This document shows positions 17,376 to 26,879 of a stretch of 64,000 bases of DNA, piece by piece. This stretch comes from Alphaproteobacteria bacterium (GTDB lineage Bacteria; Pseudomonadota; Alphaproteobacteria; UBA9219; RFNS01): positions 1,379,103-1,443,102 of the forward strand of contig JBBCGY010000001.1 in the NCBI GenBank assembly GCA_037200005.1, read 5' to 3'. The notes under the pieces are model-generated. The model was given only the letters and a program-made list of their open reading frames with translations. It was not told the origin of the DNA and did not search any database. How positions within the stretch are numbered: the first letter of the stretch is position 1; the number at the start of each line of letters is the position of its first letter. Both the position numbers and the translations under genes were made by a program.

Positions 17376-18179
17376 CTAATCCAACTCGGTCGGCTGGCAT
17401 AGCGGACGGCTGGTTTTGGCTCGAATAAAATCGAGTACCTCGCCGATCAACGGCTGGCCGTTATAAACTCTGGCTACTTCGTCGAGCCGTTCCGCCATCG
17501 TGCCTTCGGGCGAGAACAGCATGCGGTAGGCGGTGCGCAATTCGCGAACCTGATCCTTATTGAAACCGCGGCGCTCCATGCCGACCGTATTGAGTCCGGC
17601 GAGATAGGCGCGATCGCCCTTGACCGTGCCGAAGGGAATGACATCGCTCTCCACGGCGGACATGCCGCCGATCATCGCGTGAGCGCCGATGCGCACGAAT
17701 TGATGAATTCCCGAAAGGCCGCCGAGAATGGCGAAGTCGCCGACCGTGACATGGCCCGCCAGCGTCGCGTTGTTGGCCATGATGACGTTATTGCCGATTT
17801 GGCAATCATGCGCGACGTGCGACGCCACCATGAACAGGCAATTGTCGCCGACGCGCGTGATCATGCCGCCGCCTTCGGTGCCGGGATTCATCGTCACATG
17901 TTCGCGAATCTGGTTGCCGCTGCCGATAATGAGCTCGGCGGGCTCGCCGCGATATTTCTTATCCTGCGTCTGGGTGCCGATGGAAGCGAACGGATAGATA
18001 ACCGTGCCGTCACCGATGGTCGTGCGGCCGTCGAGATAGACATGCGCCATCAGCCGGACGTGATTGCCCAGCGCGACATGGCCACCGACAATGCAATAAG
18101 GGCCGATATGCGCGCCCTGGCCGAGCTTGGCCGTAGGGCTGACGATCGCCGTGGGATGGACGAAAATTTCCTCGCTCAC
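17376..18179 (-). CDS. lpxA: UDP-N-acetylglucosamine acyltransferase LpxA
   Basis: First enzyme of lipid A synthesis; moves a 3-hydroxyacyl chain from acyl carrier protein to UDP-GlcNAc. The 267-residue product is a left-handed beta helix of hexapeptide repeats ([35 protein letters not shown]). The catalytic histidine lies in [12 protein letters not shown], and [20 protein letters not shown] follows. The C-terminal helical domain starts near [16 protein letters not shown]. The start is a GTG whose first bases overlap the fabZ stop (GTGA), so translation is coupled to fabZ. Confidence 0.96.
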   Translation of the reverse strand: MSEEIFVHPTAIVSPTAKLGQGAHIGPYCIVGGHVALGNHVRLMAHVYLDGRTTIGDGTVIYPFASIGTQTQDKKYRGEPAELIIGSGNQIREHVTMNPGTEGGGMITRVGDNCLFMVASHVAHDCQIGNNVIMANNATLAGHVTVGDFAILGGLSGIHQFVRIGAHAMIGGMSAVESDVIPFGTVKGDRAYLAGLNTVGMERRGFNKDQVRELRTAYRMLFSPEGTMAERLDEVARVYNGQPLIGEVLDFIRAKTSRPLCQPTELD

Positions 18180-18682
18180 GCCGCACCGTTGATTTTTGCA
18201 TCGCTGCCGGACACCAGCATGGCGGTATAGACGGCTTCGGCATAGAGCAGGCCCTCGACATAGGCCTCGCCCCGGAAGCGCCAGACATTGCCCCGCTCGC
18301 GCAGCTTTTTGACGCGAAGATGCAGCGTGTCTCCGGGCACCACCGGCCTGCGGAACCGCGCCGTCTCTATGGTCATGAAATATACCAGATCATTGCTGCT
18401 ATGGCCGTCGCGCAGATAATCGACCACGACGATGCCGGCGGTCTGCGCCATGGCCTCGACGATCAGCACGCCGGGCATGATCGGGCGCTGCGGAAAATGT
18501 CCCTGAAAGAACGGCTCGTTCGCCGTGACGTTTTTGATGCCCGTGGCGCTTTCGCCCGGCACGATATCGATGACGCGGTCGATCAGCAGCATCGGATACC
18601 GGTGCGGAATCCGGGCCATGATGCCGTTGATATCGATCGTTGCGCTTGCCGTCCCGGATTCGACGGAGGCCAATTCTTTCAT
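18176..18682 (-). CDS. fabZ: 3-hydroxyacyl-ACP dehydratase FabZ
   Basis: Dehydrates 3-hydroxyacyl-ACP in fatty acid elongation and so competes with LpxA for substrate. Hot-dog fold, 168 residues. The active-site stretch is [20 protein letters not shown] with the catalytic His and Glu; [19 protein letters not shown] precedes it. It follows ompH after a 101-base gap with no gene in it. In most relatives lpxD occupies that place, so its absence is notable. Confidence 0.95.
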   Translation of the reverse strand: MKELASVESGTASATIDINGIMARIPHRYPMLLIDRVIDIVPGESATGIKNVTANEPFFQGHFPQRPIMPGVLIVEAMAQTAGIVVVDYLRDGHSSNDLVYFMTIETARFRRPVVPGDTLHLRVKKLRERGNVWRFRGEAYVEGLLYAEAVYTAMLVSGSDAKINGAA

Positions 18683-18783
18683 CGCCTAGGGTCCAAACTC
18701 AGCCACGGTATGGCGGGCCCGACCGGGCGCGCCTTCTCACAAACAGGCCGCAGTCTAGCCGCAAATTCACGGGGCGCAAAGCC

Positions 18784-19374
18784 TCAATTTTTACTGTTTT
18801 TAGCCGCCGCGGGGTCATTGGCGTCTTCGAACTGAACTTTCACCGGCACCTCGGTAAGCTTGATATTCAGGCGATTCAGCACATCGTCGGTTATATCGAG
18901 CGCGGGGTCATACCACAGCGACTGCTGCTTCAGCAAAACCAGATTAAAGCCGCGCAGCTTGGCCACGTCCTGCACGACATCCAGCAAATTCTTGCGCACC
19001 ACTTCCATCGCGGCCGTAAAGCCGCCATCGAGCGCATGGCGCTTGCCCTGCACTTCGCGCTCCACTTCGGTAAATTTTTGCCGCAATTTCTGTTCGCGCT
19101 CGGCGAAAGCGTCGGCGGCAAGCGTGTTGCGCGCCTCTTTCAGCTCCTCGTCGGCGTCCCGAAGCTGTTTTTCCTGCTCGGAAATTTCCGCCTGAAACTT
19201 CGCGCGCTGATTCTCCAGTTGCTTCTGGACGCTCTTCGCCGCGAGCGACTCCTGAAGAATCCGCTGCACGTCGATGATGGCCGTTATGGATGCAGGCGGC
19301 AAAGGCGGCTTGGCCTCAGCCCAAGCCGCTGCCGGCATCAGCAGCACGGCAATAAGAAGAACAAGATGGCGCAT
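18784..19374 (-). CDS. OmpH/Skp-family periplasmic chaperone
   Basis: A periplasmic holdase for outer-membrane proteins on their way to the BAM complex. A cleavable signal peptide (HLVLLIAVLLMPAAAWA) is followed by ITAIIDVQRILQES and long charged helices (QKQLENQRAKFQAEISEQEK, EREQKLRQKFTEVEREVQGK) forming the Skp tentacles. 196 residues, normal. The start overlaps the bamA stop (TAATG), so it is translated with bamA. Confidence 0.9.
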   Translation of the reverse strand: MRHLVLLIAVLLMPAAAWAEAKPPLPPASITAIIDVQRILQESLAAKSVQKQLENQRAKFQAEISEQEKQLRDADEELKEARNTLAADAFAEREQKLRQKFTEVEREVQGKRHALDGGFTAAMEVVRKNLLDVVQDVAKLRGFNLVLLKQQSLWYDPALDITDDVLNRLNIKLTEVPVKVQFEDANDPAAAKNSKN

Positions 19375-21815
19375 TAAAATCTCGTGCCGAAATTAAAGCG
19401 GAATTTCTCCAGCTTGTCGTAGGATTGCTTCATCACCGGGTGGGCGAAATCGAGCCGCACGGGGCCGAACGGGGACTGCCAGGTGGCTCCTAGGCCAATG
19501 CTCGCGCGGATGCTCTGATCGGTGCGCAGATCCTCGCCGGGCGCGGGCGAGACGGCGACTTTGCCTATGGTGCCCGCGTCCGAGAAGATATGGAACTTGA
19601 TGCCGACTTCGTCGGGCAGACCGCTCGGCATGGTCAGCTCGACGGTGCCGCGCCCGAAATGCTCGCCGCCCAAAGCGTCCTCGTTCGATCCCGGGGTCAT
19701 GTCGCGCGGGCCGACGCCTGAGAACTCGAAGCCGCGCAGCGTGTCGCCGCCCAGAAAGAAGCGGTCGGAGATACGGACTTTCTCGCCCAGGCCGTTCATA
19801 TAGCCGCCCTCGCCTTCGATGCTGAAAATCCAGCTTTCCGCCAGCTTGAAATATTCCGTCGCCTTAACCCGCGCCCGGCCATAGCGGACATTGCCGCCGA
19901 GACCGGCAAGATCGGTGTAAAGATGGAGGATGTAGCCGGTGGACGGGTTAAGCCTGCTGTCGCGCGTATCGTAGCTTAGTTCCTGGCCGACCATCGAGGT
20001 ATTGGCGACTCCCTGCTGCTCGCGGATGAAGCGCGAAGCGGTGTCGGGCACGGTGGAAATATTCGTATTCTGATAGGTATAGTTCAGCCGCTGCCGCAAC
20101 TGCTCGGAAAGCGGATAGCCCAGCCGCAGCGAAAAGCCGGTATTGGTCTCGTCATAGGAGCTTGCGTCCTGGTTGTCGCGGGTGACGCGGAACAAATCGA
20201 CGCCCGCCGCGAGGTCGCGATCCAGGAAATACGGCTCGGTGAAGCTGACGTCGAACTGCTTGGTCCGGCCCGACAAGGTGGCGCCGAAACGCACATCCTG
20301 GCCCTTGCCCATGAAATTCTTTTCGCGGATCGAGAAATCGCCCAGCGGGCCGTCGGTCGTGGAGTAGCCCGCGCCGAAAGAAATTTCTCCGGTGGCCTTT
20401 TCCTTGACTGCAACCTTGACCGCCGTCTGGTCGGGCTGCGCGCCTTCCTCGGGAGTGATTTTCACTTCCTCGAAGAAGCCGGTGTCCTTGATGCGCTGCT
20501 CGGAACGCTCCAGCTTGGCCTTGTTGAAAGCGTCGCCCTCGGCAAAAGCCAGTTCGCGGCGGATCACCTTGTCCATCGTCCGCATGTTGCCTTCGATGTC
20601 GATGCGGGAAACGAACATGCGCGGCCCTTCGCGCACGCGATAGACGATATTGATGATCTGCTTCTCGCGAATGCGCTCGATATCCGGCACCACTTCGACG
20701 AAGGCATATTGCAGCCTGTCCACCGCCGTCGTCAGCTGATCGATGCTGCGCTCGATTTCCGCCGCGCTGTACCAGTCGCCGGATATGGTCGTGACCTTGT
20801 CGGCATACTGCGCCCCATCCAGCCCCTTGAGTTCGCTGACGACCTTGATCTCGCCCAGACGGTAGCGCTCTCCCTCATCGACCGTATAGGTGATGAAGAA
20901 ATCTTTCTTGTTGGGCGTCAGTTCGGCATTGGCCGACAACACCCTGAAATCGACATAGCCCTGGTTCAGATAGAATTTGCGGAGCAATTCGCGATCGTAA
21001 TTGAGCCGGTCGGGATCGTAAAAATCGGAGCTGGAGAAAAATCTCCACCAGGCGGACTCTCGAGTATTGATGATGCCGCGCAATTCGCCGGCCGAGAAAT
21101 GATTGTTGCCGACGAAACCGATGCTTTGAATGCCGGTCTTGTCGCCTTCCACGATTTCAAAAATGACATCGACGCGGTTTTGTTCGCGCTGCACCAGTTT
21201 CGGCTCGACGGTAGCGGCAAAACGCCCGGAGCGGCGATAAAGATCGAGCAGGCGCTGCACGTCCCGCTGAACCCGCGGCAGGGTATAGACCAGACGCGGC
21301 TTGAGCTGGACTTCCTTCTCGAGGTCCTCGGTCTTGAGTTCGGCGTTGCCCTCGAACACGACTTTATTGACGACCGGATTTTCCCGGACCCTGACGATCA
21401 GGGCCGTGCCGTTCATGCCGAGGACTACATCCTGAAACAGGCCGGTGGCGAACAGCGCCTTGACAGATTCGTTGATCTTGGCAGCCGTCGCCTGCTGCCC
21501 TTTTTGCAAGGCAAGGTATGAAACCACGGTTTCCGATTCCAGGCGCTGGGCGCCCTCGACCTTGATGGCCTCGACAACCGGCGCTTCGGGAGCGGGCGGC
21601 GCGACAGGCGCCAGGACGGGCCCGGCTTCCGGCATAACGGGCAAGGCCGCGATGCGGGCAGGCGCCGACAGCGGTTTGCCCATGGGAATGCCCGTGGGAG
21701 CCTGCACGCGTTGCGCGCCGGCAGCCTCCGGCCAGGAGAAAACAGCCGCAAACGCCATGATGGCCGCGACGGCGCGTATGGCAACCAGCCCTGATCGGAA
21801 GAAGGCAAACGGCAT
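19374..21815 (-). CDS. bamA: Outer membrane protein assembly factor BamA
   Basis: Inserts beta-barrel proteins into the outer membrane. 813 residues with a signal sequence (LVAIRAVAAIMAFAAVFSWP), a Pro/Ala-rich linker, five POTRA domains (first at IKVEGAQRLESETVVSYLAL, fifth ending near VREGPRMFVSRIDIEGNMRT) and a 16-strand barrel (GEISFGAGYSTTDGPLGDFS onward). The conserved loop-6 motif region is at RISDRFFLGGDTLRGFEFSG (the VRGF-type turn reads LRGF). It ends KFRFNFGTRF, a C-terminal phenylalanine as in other outer-membrane barrels. It lies between rseP and ompH, the usual order. Confidence 0.96.
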   Translation of the reverse strand: MPFAFFRSGLVAIRAVAAIMAFAAVFSWPEAAGAQRVQAPTGIPMGKPLSAPARIAALPVMPEAGPVLAPVAPPAPEAPVVEAIKVEGAQRLESETVVSYLALQKGQQATAAKINESVKALFATGLFQDVVLGMNGTALIVRVRENPVVNKVVFEGNAELKTEDLEKEVQLKPRLVYTLPRVQRDVQRLLDLYRRSGRFAATVEPKLVQREQNRVDVIFEIVEGDKTGIQSIGFVGNNHFSAGELRGIINTRESAWWRFFSSSDFYDPDRLNYDRELLRKFYLNQGYVDFRVLSANAELTPNKKDFFITYTVDEGERYRLGEIKVVSELKGLDGAQYADKVTTISGDWYSAAEIERSIDQLTTAVDRLQYAFVEVVPDIERIREKQIINIVYRVREGPRMFVSRIDIEGNMRTMDKVIRRELAFAEGDAFNKAKLERSEQRIKDTGFFEEVKITPEEGAQPDQTAVKVAVKEKATGEISFGAGYSTTDGPLGDFSIREKNFMGKGQDVRFGATLSGRTKQFDVSFTEPYFLDRDLAAGVDLFRVTRDNQDASSYDETNTGFSLRLGYPLSEQLRQRLNYTYQNTNISTVPDTASRFIREQQGVANTSMVGQELSYDTRDSRLNPSTGYILHLYTDLAGLGGNVRYGRARVKATEYFKLAESWIFSIEGEGGYMNGLGEKVRISDRFFLGGDTLRGFEFSGVGPRDMTPGSNEDALGGEHFGRGTVELTMPSGLPDEVGIKFHIFSDAGTIGKVAVSPAPGEDLRTDQSIRASIGLGATWQSPFGPVRLDFAHPVMKQSYDKLEKFRFNFGTRF

Positions 21816-21830
21816 AAACGACTATAAGGG

Positions 21831-22970
21831 TTAAGAGAAGATCTGTTTCAGATACGATAGAAAACCGAATTGGACAAGGTCGTTATAGGTTGAGAATATG
21901 AACAGGCACAAAACGACCAGCACCCCTCCCCGCATCGCCCAATCCTGGACTTTCTCGGTCAAAGGACGGCGGCGCACGATTTCTATCACATAGAACAGCA
22001 TATGCCCGCCATCGAGCATCGGAATCGGGAACAGGTTCACAAGGCCCAGATTGATCGAGATCATGATCACGAACAGGATATAAGTCGGAAGTTCCTTGGT
22101 TTTGGCGACATCGCCCGACATTTTGGCGATGCGCAAGGCTCCGCCGAGTTCTTCGGTGCCCCTCAGTCCCATGATCATCTGCCGGACGGCGGCGAGCATG
22201 TCATAAGTTATGTTCCAGGCCATCGCGAACGAGTGAGTAACGATCCCGCCCGGACTTAGCTTTCGATAAGCCTGATCCTGGCTGGAGACGCCAAGCTGCG
22301 CCGTGCGATGGCTATAGCCGAAGCGGTCGGTCAGATCGACGAGGCGGGGCGTAATCGTCATCTCCTTCTTATCGCCGTCACGCTCGATTTCGACTTTCAT
22401 CGGCGTTCCGGTATTCAAGCCAATGATGCGCTGCATATCCGAGAACCGTTCCACGGCCTCGCCGTCGATGGCCACGACGCGATCGCCGGACTTTACCCCC
22501 GCCGCTTCCGCGGCACTGTCTTTTACGACCGTATCGACGACCGCGGGCGTATAGGGTTCGCCGTAATAAGCGAACATCCCCATCATCAGCAGAATGGCGA
22601 ACAGGTAATTGGACACCGGCCCCGCGCTGACGATAGCCAGGCGCTTCCATGGGTTTTGGTGGAAAAAGGATATATCCCGCTCATGCTTGGTCATCTGATG
22701 AACGCGGCTGTCCGGCGTCGAGGCGGCATCGGCGTCGCCGAACATCCTGACATAGCCGCCCAAGGGAAAAACGGCCACCTTCCATCTGGTGCCGTGGCGG
22801 TCGGTACGGCCCCATATCTCCGGCCCGAAACCGATCGAGAACGACAGCACCCGAACGCCGCAACGGCGCGCGACCCAGTAATGCCCGAATTCGTGCACGA
22901 ACACGACGATGCTGAGCGTCACGACGAAAGGCACAAAATAATTGCCGATCACATTGAATAAATCTTCCAT
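21831..22970 (-). CDS. rseP: Intramembrane zinc metalloprotease RseP
   Basis: Site-2 protease that cleaves membrane-bound anti-sigma factors and leftover signal peptides. 379 residues, four membrane segments. The zinc motif HEFGH is at 26-30 in the first segment; the second metal motif is in NLFPIPMLDGGHMLFYVIEI. One PDZ domain lies between (DSAAEAAGVKSGDRVVAIDG). It lies 15 bases upstream of bamA and 10 bases after dxr in a single direction. Confidence 0.94.
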   Translation of the reverse strand: MEDLFNVIGNYFVPFVVTLSIVVFVHEFGHYWVARRCGVRVLSFSIGFGPEIWGRTDRHGTRWKVAVFPLGGYVRMFGDADAASTPDSRVHQMTKHERDISFFHQNPWKRLAIVSAGPVSNYLFAILLMMGMFAYYGEPYTPAVVDTVVKDSAAEAAGVKSGDRVVAIDGEAVERFSDMQRIIGLNTGTPMKVEIERDGDKKEMTITPRLVDLTDRFGYSHRTAQLGVSSQDQAYRKLSPGGIVTHSFAMAWNITYDMLAAVRQMIMGLRGTEELGGALRIAKMSGDVAKTKELPTYILFVIMISINLGLVNLFPIPMLDGGHMLFYVIEIVRRRPLTEKVQDWAMRGGVLVVLCLFIFSTYNDLVQFGFLSYLKQIFS

Positions 22971-22980
22971 ACCCGATCCC

Positions 22981-24189
22981 TTATGCCTTGCGGCTGATGA
23001 AGGCGTTTGCGGCGCGGCGCGCCTCGGCGTCGGCGTCGGCGAGCGTTTTCAAATCATGAAGCGGCCCCGCCTGGACCGCCTCCAGAGTCGCCGCATTGAC
23101 GGCCTCGATATCCAGAAAGCCGATCCGCCCGCCGAGGAAAGCCTCGACGGCGACTTCATTCGCGGCATTGAGAATAGCAGGCGCTGTGCCTCCCGACTTC
23201 ATGACCTGGCGAGCCAGATCAAGAGCGGGGAATTTTACCGGATCGGGCAATTCGAAAGTCAATTGGGAAATTTTCGCGAAGTCGAGCCGCGCCGCAGGTG
23301 TTTCCATGCGCTCGGGCCAAGCGAGGGTATAGCCGATCGGCGTCCGCATGTCCGGGGTGCCGAGCTGCGCCAGCACCGAGCCATCGGCATACTCGACCAT
23401 ACTATGGATGACCGACTGCGGATGAACCACGACGTCGATCTTTTCGCCGGGCATATTGAACAGATAATGCGCCTCGATAATTTCAAGGCCCTTATTCATC
23501 ATCGTCGCGCTGTCGATGGAGATTTTAGCGCCCATCGCCCAGACGGGATGCTTGACGGCTTCGGCCGCCGTCACGCGGGCCATGTCTTCGCGCGACATGG
23601 TGCGGAACGGCCCGCCGGACGCGGTCAGAATCAGGCGGGTGATGCTGTCCGCCCGATCCGCCTCAAACACCTGCCATATGGCGTTATGCTCGCTATCGAC
23701 CGGCAGTAATTTGGTCCCGGACTTGGCGACGAGGTCCATCATCAGAGGTCCGGCGCAAACCAGGGTTTCCTTGTTCGCGAACGCGACCTTGACGCCGCGC
23801 TGCGCCGCCGCGATCGTCGAAGGCAGGCCCGCCGCGCCGACAATCGCGGCCATGACCCAATCGCTGTCGATCCGGGCCGCCTCGACGACGGCCTCCGGCC
23901 CGGCTGCAACCGCTATATTCGTGCCTGCCAGCGCGGCTTTAAGATCGTTGTAGAAAGCGGGATCGGCCACCACGGCGAGCTCGGCGTTAAGCGCCCTCGC
24001 CTGCTCGGCCAATTTGGCGACATTGCGATGAGCCGTGAGCGCCGCGACGGCGTAATTCTGAGGCGCGCGCAGCAACAGATCGACGGTCTGGCATCCGACC
24101 GAACCGGTCGATCCCAGGACAGTCACGCGCCGGCGCTCGGCCTGAACCTTCGATACAGGCGTCTGCCGCGCTAAGTTAGTCACCACCAT
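22981..24189 (-). CDS. dxr: 1-deoxy-D-xylulose 5-phosphate reductoisomerase Dxr
   Basis: Converts DXP to MEP, the first committed step of the non-mevalonate isoprenoid pathway. NADPH-binding start RVTVLGSTGSVGCQTVDLLL, then GLPSTIAAAQRGVKVAFANK (with ANKET), the metal and substrate loop LLPVDSEHNAIWQ, ASGGPFRT and KISIDSATMMNKGLEIIEAH. 402 residues, normal. It overlaps cdsA by 10 bases and, with uppS just upstream, supplies the isoprenoid carrier pathway. Confidence 0.95.
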   Translation of the reverse strand: MVVTNLARQTPVSKVQAERRRVTVLGSTGSVGCQTVDLLLRAPQNYAVAALTAHRNVAKLAEQARALNAELAVVADPAFYNDLKAALAGTNIAVAAGPEAVVEAARIDSDWVMAAIVGAAGLPSTIAAAQRGVKVAFANKETLVCAGPLMMDLVAKSGTKLLPVDSEHNAIWQVFEADRADSITRLILTASGGPFRTMSREDMARVTAAEAVKHPVWAMGAKISIDSATMMNKGLEIIEAHYLFNMPGEKIDVVVHPQSVIHSMVEYADGSVLAQLGTPDMRTPIGYTLAWPERMETPAARLDFAKISQLTFELPDPVKFPALDLARQVMKSGGTAPAILNAANEVAVEAFLGGRIGFLDIEAVNAATLEAVQAGPLHDLKTLADADAEARRAANAFISRKA

Positions 24190-25019
24190 GAAATGCCCTC
24201 TCCCACCACCTGCAGCAGCATAAAAAACAGCGAAGCCGCGATCAGCCCGTCGATTCGATCGAGCATGCCGCCATGACCGGGTATCAATTGCCCGCTATCC
24301 TTCACGCCGCAGCGGCGCTTGATATAGGATTCAAACAAATCGCCAAGTTGCGCCGCTATGGCGAGCGCTACGGCAAAGCCCGATGCTATGCCCGGCTCCC
24401 GTACTCCGAATCCACGAGCCGTAGCATAGCCTAAGATTGCCGCTATGGCTATGCCGCCGAATGCGCCCGCCCAAGTCTTGGAAGGGCTGATGGCGGGGCA
24501 TAATCTCGGCCCCCGCAGCCAGCGTCCGAAGAAATAAGCCCCCATATCGGTGCCCCAGACCGCCAGCAGCAGAAAAACCGTCAACCCCAGCCCATGCTCG
24601 GGCGTATTGCGGGTATATAGAAGAGCAAGGCAGCCCGCGCCCACATAAACGGACCCGAAAGCCGTCCAAAAGGTCCGCCTCCACCCGGAGCGCCCGGCCG
24701 CCGAAGCCAGAAAAACCCCCAGCGCCGACAGGCTGCCTGCCAAGGCCGTCTCGCCGGGCCCGAGAAAATACGCCGTTATAAAGGTCGCGCCCATCGCCGC
24801 GACCGCAAGCCACTGGATAAGCCGCAGCGGCTGCGGGCGAAACATTTCGACCCATTCATAAATGCCGAACAGCGCCAGCGCGGCAATGACGGCCGCCGCC
24901 TGCGCGCCGCCATGAAGGGTCGCGGCAAGCGCCATGGCGATCAGCACGATGGCCGATACGATCCGCTGCTGCAGTTCGACCCGTTGCTGCGCTTCCTCAC
25001 TCGCCAATCGTCGCTCCAT
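24180..25019 (-). CDS. cdsA: Phosphatidate cytidylyltransferase CdsA
   Basis: Makes CDP-diacylglycerol for phospholipid synthesis. A 279-residue polytopic protein. The CDP-OH signature is complete: AISPSKTWAGAFGGI, QLGDLFESYIKRRCGVKDSG, LIPGHGGMLDRIDGLIAA. The ATG at 25019 is preferred: it gives the family's N-terminus and overlaps the uppS end by 23 bases, whereas the upstream in-frame start would run deep into uppS. Confidence 0.93.
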   Translation of the reverse strand: MERRLASEEAQQRVELQQRIVSAIVLIAMALAATLHGGAQAAAVIAALALFGIYEWVEMFRPQPLRLIQWLAVAAMGATFITAYFLGPGETALAGSLSALGVFLASAAGRSGWRRTFWTAFGSVYVGAGCLALLYTRNTPEHGLGLTVFLLLAVWGTDMGAYFFGRWLRGPRLCPAISPSKTWAGAFGGIAIAAILGYATARGFGVREPGIASGFAVALAIAAQLGDLFESYIKRRCGVKDSGQLIPGHGGMLDRIDGLIAASLFFMLLQVVGEGISWW

Positions 25020-25713
25020 AGCGCCGCTCGCGCTTGTCGAATTCATCCAGCGCGCGGCGCAATTCGTTTTCGCCGAAATCCGGCCATAAAGTATCCAGGA
25101 ATACGAACTCGGCATAAGCCGCCTGCCAGAGCAGGAAATTCGACAGCCGCTGCTCGCCGCTGGTGCGAATGATGAGATCGGGATCGGGCACGTCATGCGT
25201 ATCGAGCACGGCGGTCAGGGCGGCCTCGTCGATCTCGTCCGCCTTCAGCGTTCCCGCCGCCGCCTGCGCCGCGAGGCGGCGCGCCGCCGCCGTGATTTCC
25301 TGCCTCGATCCATAGCTGAGCGCCGAAACCAGCGTGAAACCCGTATTGGCCGCCGTCAGAGTCTCGGCATGCTCGATCATGGCGACGATGTCGGGAGATA
25401 ATGCCGAACGGTCTCCGATCACCTTGATGCGCACGCCTTCTTTGTGCAAATTCGCGAGCTCGCTGCGCATGAAGAAGCGCATCAAATCCATAAGCTCCCG
25501 TACTTCGCCGGCAGGCCGCCTCCAGTTCTCGGAGGAAAAACTATAGATCGTCAGATAGCTGATCGGAAGACTGCGGCAGGCGCGCAGCGTGCGCTTGATC
25601 GCTTCGATGCCGGCGCGATGCCCCATCGTGCGCGGCAGGCCGCGCGCCGCGGCCCAGCGCCCATTGCCGTCCATGATGATGGCGACATGCAGATTTCTGG
25701 CGTCCGGCGTCAC
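24997..25713 (-). CDS. uppS: Undecaprenyl diphosphate synthase UppS
   Basis: cis-Prenyltransferase that makes the C55 carrier for peptidoglycan and O-antigen. It starts LHVAIIMDGNGRWAAARGLP (catalytic Asp in MDGNGRWA) and has GIEAIKRTLRACRSLPI, LTIYSFSSENWRRP and DLIIRTSGEQRLSNFLLWQA. 238 residues. The start codon is GTG, overlapping the stop of the GNAT gene (GTGA), which indicates coupled translation. Confidence 0.95.
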   Translation of the reverse strand: MTPDARNLHVAIIMDGNGRWAAARGLPRTMGHRAGIEAIKRTLRACRSLPISYLTIYSFSSENWRRPAGEVRELMDLMRFFMRSELANLHKEGVRIKVIGDRSALSPDIVAMIEHAETLTAANTGFTLVSALSYGSRQEITAAARRLAAQAAAGTLKADEIDEAALTAVLDTHDVPDPDLIIRTSGEQRLSNFLLWQAAYAEFVFLDTLWPDFGENELRRALDEFDKRERRYGATIGE

Positions 25714-26279
25714 GCGATATCTCTTTTCATGGCGATACGAGGCAAAATAAAAGGATTGTTCCTGACCCAGTCCAAATGCGGCGCAAAATTTTCCTCATCC
25801 TCGACCAAACCGGCGGCAAGATAACCCGGCAATGCCTCTCTCGGCAATGCGCGAAACCCATGCCTGCCGTAAAAAGGAGCGTTCCACGGAGCCTTCGCGC
25901 CCGTCAGCAGCGTCACCGCCGCCAGCCCGCGCCGGCCCGCCTCCGCGATGACGTGATGCAATAAAGCCGTGCCCGCGCCGCGTCTTCCATAAACCGGTGA
26001 CACAAAAAGATGATGGAGGAAAAAATCCTCGCCGATGGTTTTGGCCAAACAATAACCCGCAGCCTCGCTATCGATCTCAAGAATTTCCATTAAGCAACTG
26101 ATATTATTGAAATTTAGGAATGAAGTTAAAGCAAGAGGTCTGGCGCGATAATCGGGGCCGAACAGCCCTGCGGCGCTTTGTTTGATCGCCGCGCAGACCG
26201 GGAAATCCTCATCGCGAGCGGCGCGGATAACGCAAGCCGCCGTCTGCCCGGATGCATCCGCCTTTCGGCCCTCGCGCAT
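25710..26279 (-). CDS. GNAT-family acetyltransferase
   Basis: A 189-residue GNAT protein. The acetyl-CoA site is in FLHHLFVSPVYGRRGAGTAL (V-x-P-x-Y-x-R-R-G-x-G), followed by AEAGRRGLAAVTLLTGAKAP and the C-terminal FYGRHGFRALPREALPGYLA. Substrate unknown. It lies between frr and uppS, where relatives have no gene, and is joined to both by start/stop overlaps (TAATG and GTGA), so it is fully part of the operon. Adjacent translation genes make a ribosomal or small-molecule target conceivable, but this is only a guess. Confidence 0.8.
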   Translation of the reverse strand: MREGRKADASGQTAACVIRAARDEDFPVCAAIKQSAAGLFGPDYRARPLALTSFLNFNNISCLMEILEIDSEAAGYCLAKTIGEDFFLHHLFVSPVYGRRGAGTALLHHVIAEAGRRGLAAVTLLTGAKAPWNAPFYGRHGFRALPREALPGYLAAGLVEDEENFAPHLDWVRNNPFILPRIAMKRDIA

Positions 26280-26833
26280 TAGATGTGCATCACTTCCTTT
26301 TCTTTGGCGGCGAGACCTTCGTCGATTTTCTTGATGTGCTCGTCGGTCAGCTTCTGAACTTTTTCCGATAGGCTCTTATGCTCGTCCTCGGTGATGCCGC
26401 CGTCTTTTTCTTCTTTCTTCAGCGCGTCCATCGCGTCGCGGCGCACGTTGCGCACGGCGATGCGGGTCTGCTCGGCATATTTGCCCGCCACCTTGACGAG
26501 CTCCGCGCGCCGTTCCTGGCTCAGTTCGGGAACCGGCACCCGGATAAGCTGGCCGTCGGGCTGGGGATTCAATCCAAGCCCGGCGTCTCGGATCGCCTTT
26601 TCGACCGGCTTGACCATACCTTTGTCCCAGACCTGCACCGTCAGCAGGCGCGGCTCCGGCACGCTGACCGTTCCAACCTGATTGAGCGGCATCATGCTGC
26701 CATAGGCTTCGACCTGGATTGGGTCGAGCATGCCGGTCGAAGCCCGGCCGGTGCGCAGCCCGGAGAATTCCTTGCGCAGCGCCTCGAGCGCGCCGTCCAT
26801 GCGTTTGCCGTATTCGTCGAGTTTGAAGGTCAT
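26279..26833 (-). CDS. frr: Ribosome recycling factor Frr
   Basis: Splits post-termination ribosomes with EF-G. 184 residues, normal length: [60 protein letters not shown] and [20 protein letters not shown]. It lies 46 bases downstream of pyrH, its usual partner, and overlaps the GNAT start. Confidence 0.96.
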   Translation of the reverse strand: MTFKLDEYGKRMDGALEALRKEFSGLRTGRASTGMLDPIQVEAYGSMMPLNQVGTVSVPEPRLLTVQVWDKGMVKPVEKAIRDAGLGLNPQPDGQLIRVPVPELSQERRAELVKVAGKYAEQTRIAVRNVRRDAMDALKKEEKDGGITEDEHKSLSEKVQKLTDEHIKKIDEGLAAKEKEVMHI

Positions 26834-26879
26834 GGACCCCGCCTTTTTTTGGAAATGCCCGGATGAGGAAGGATGCGTA

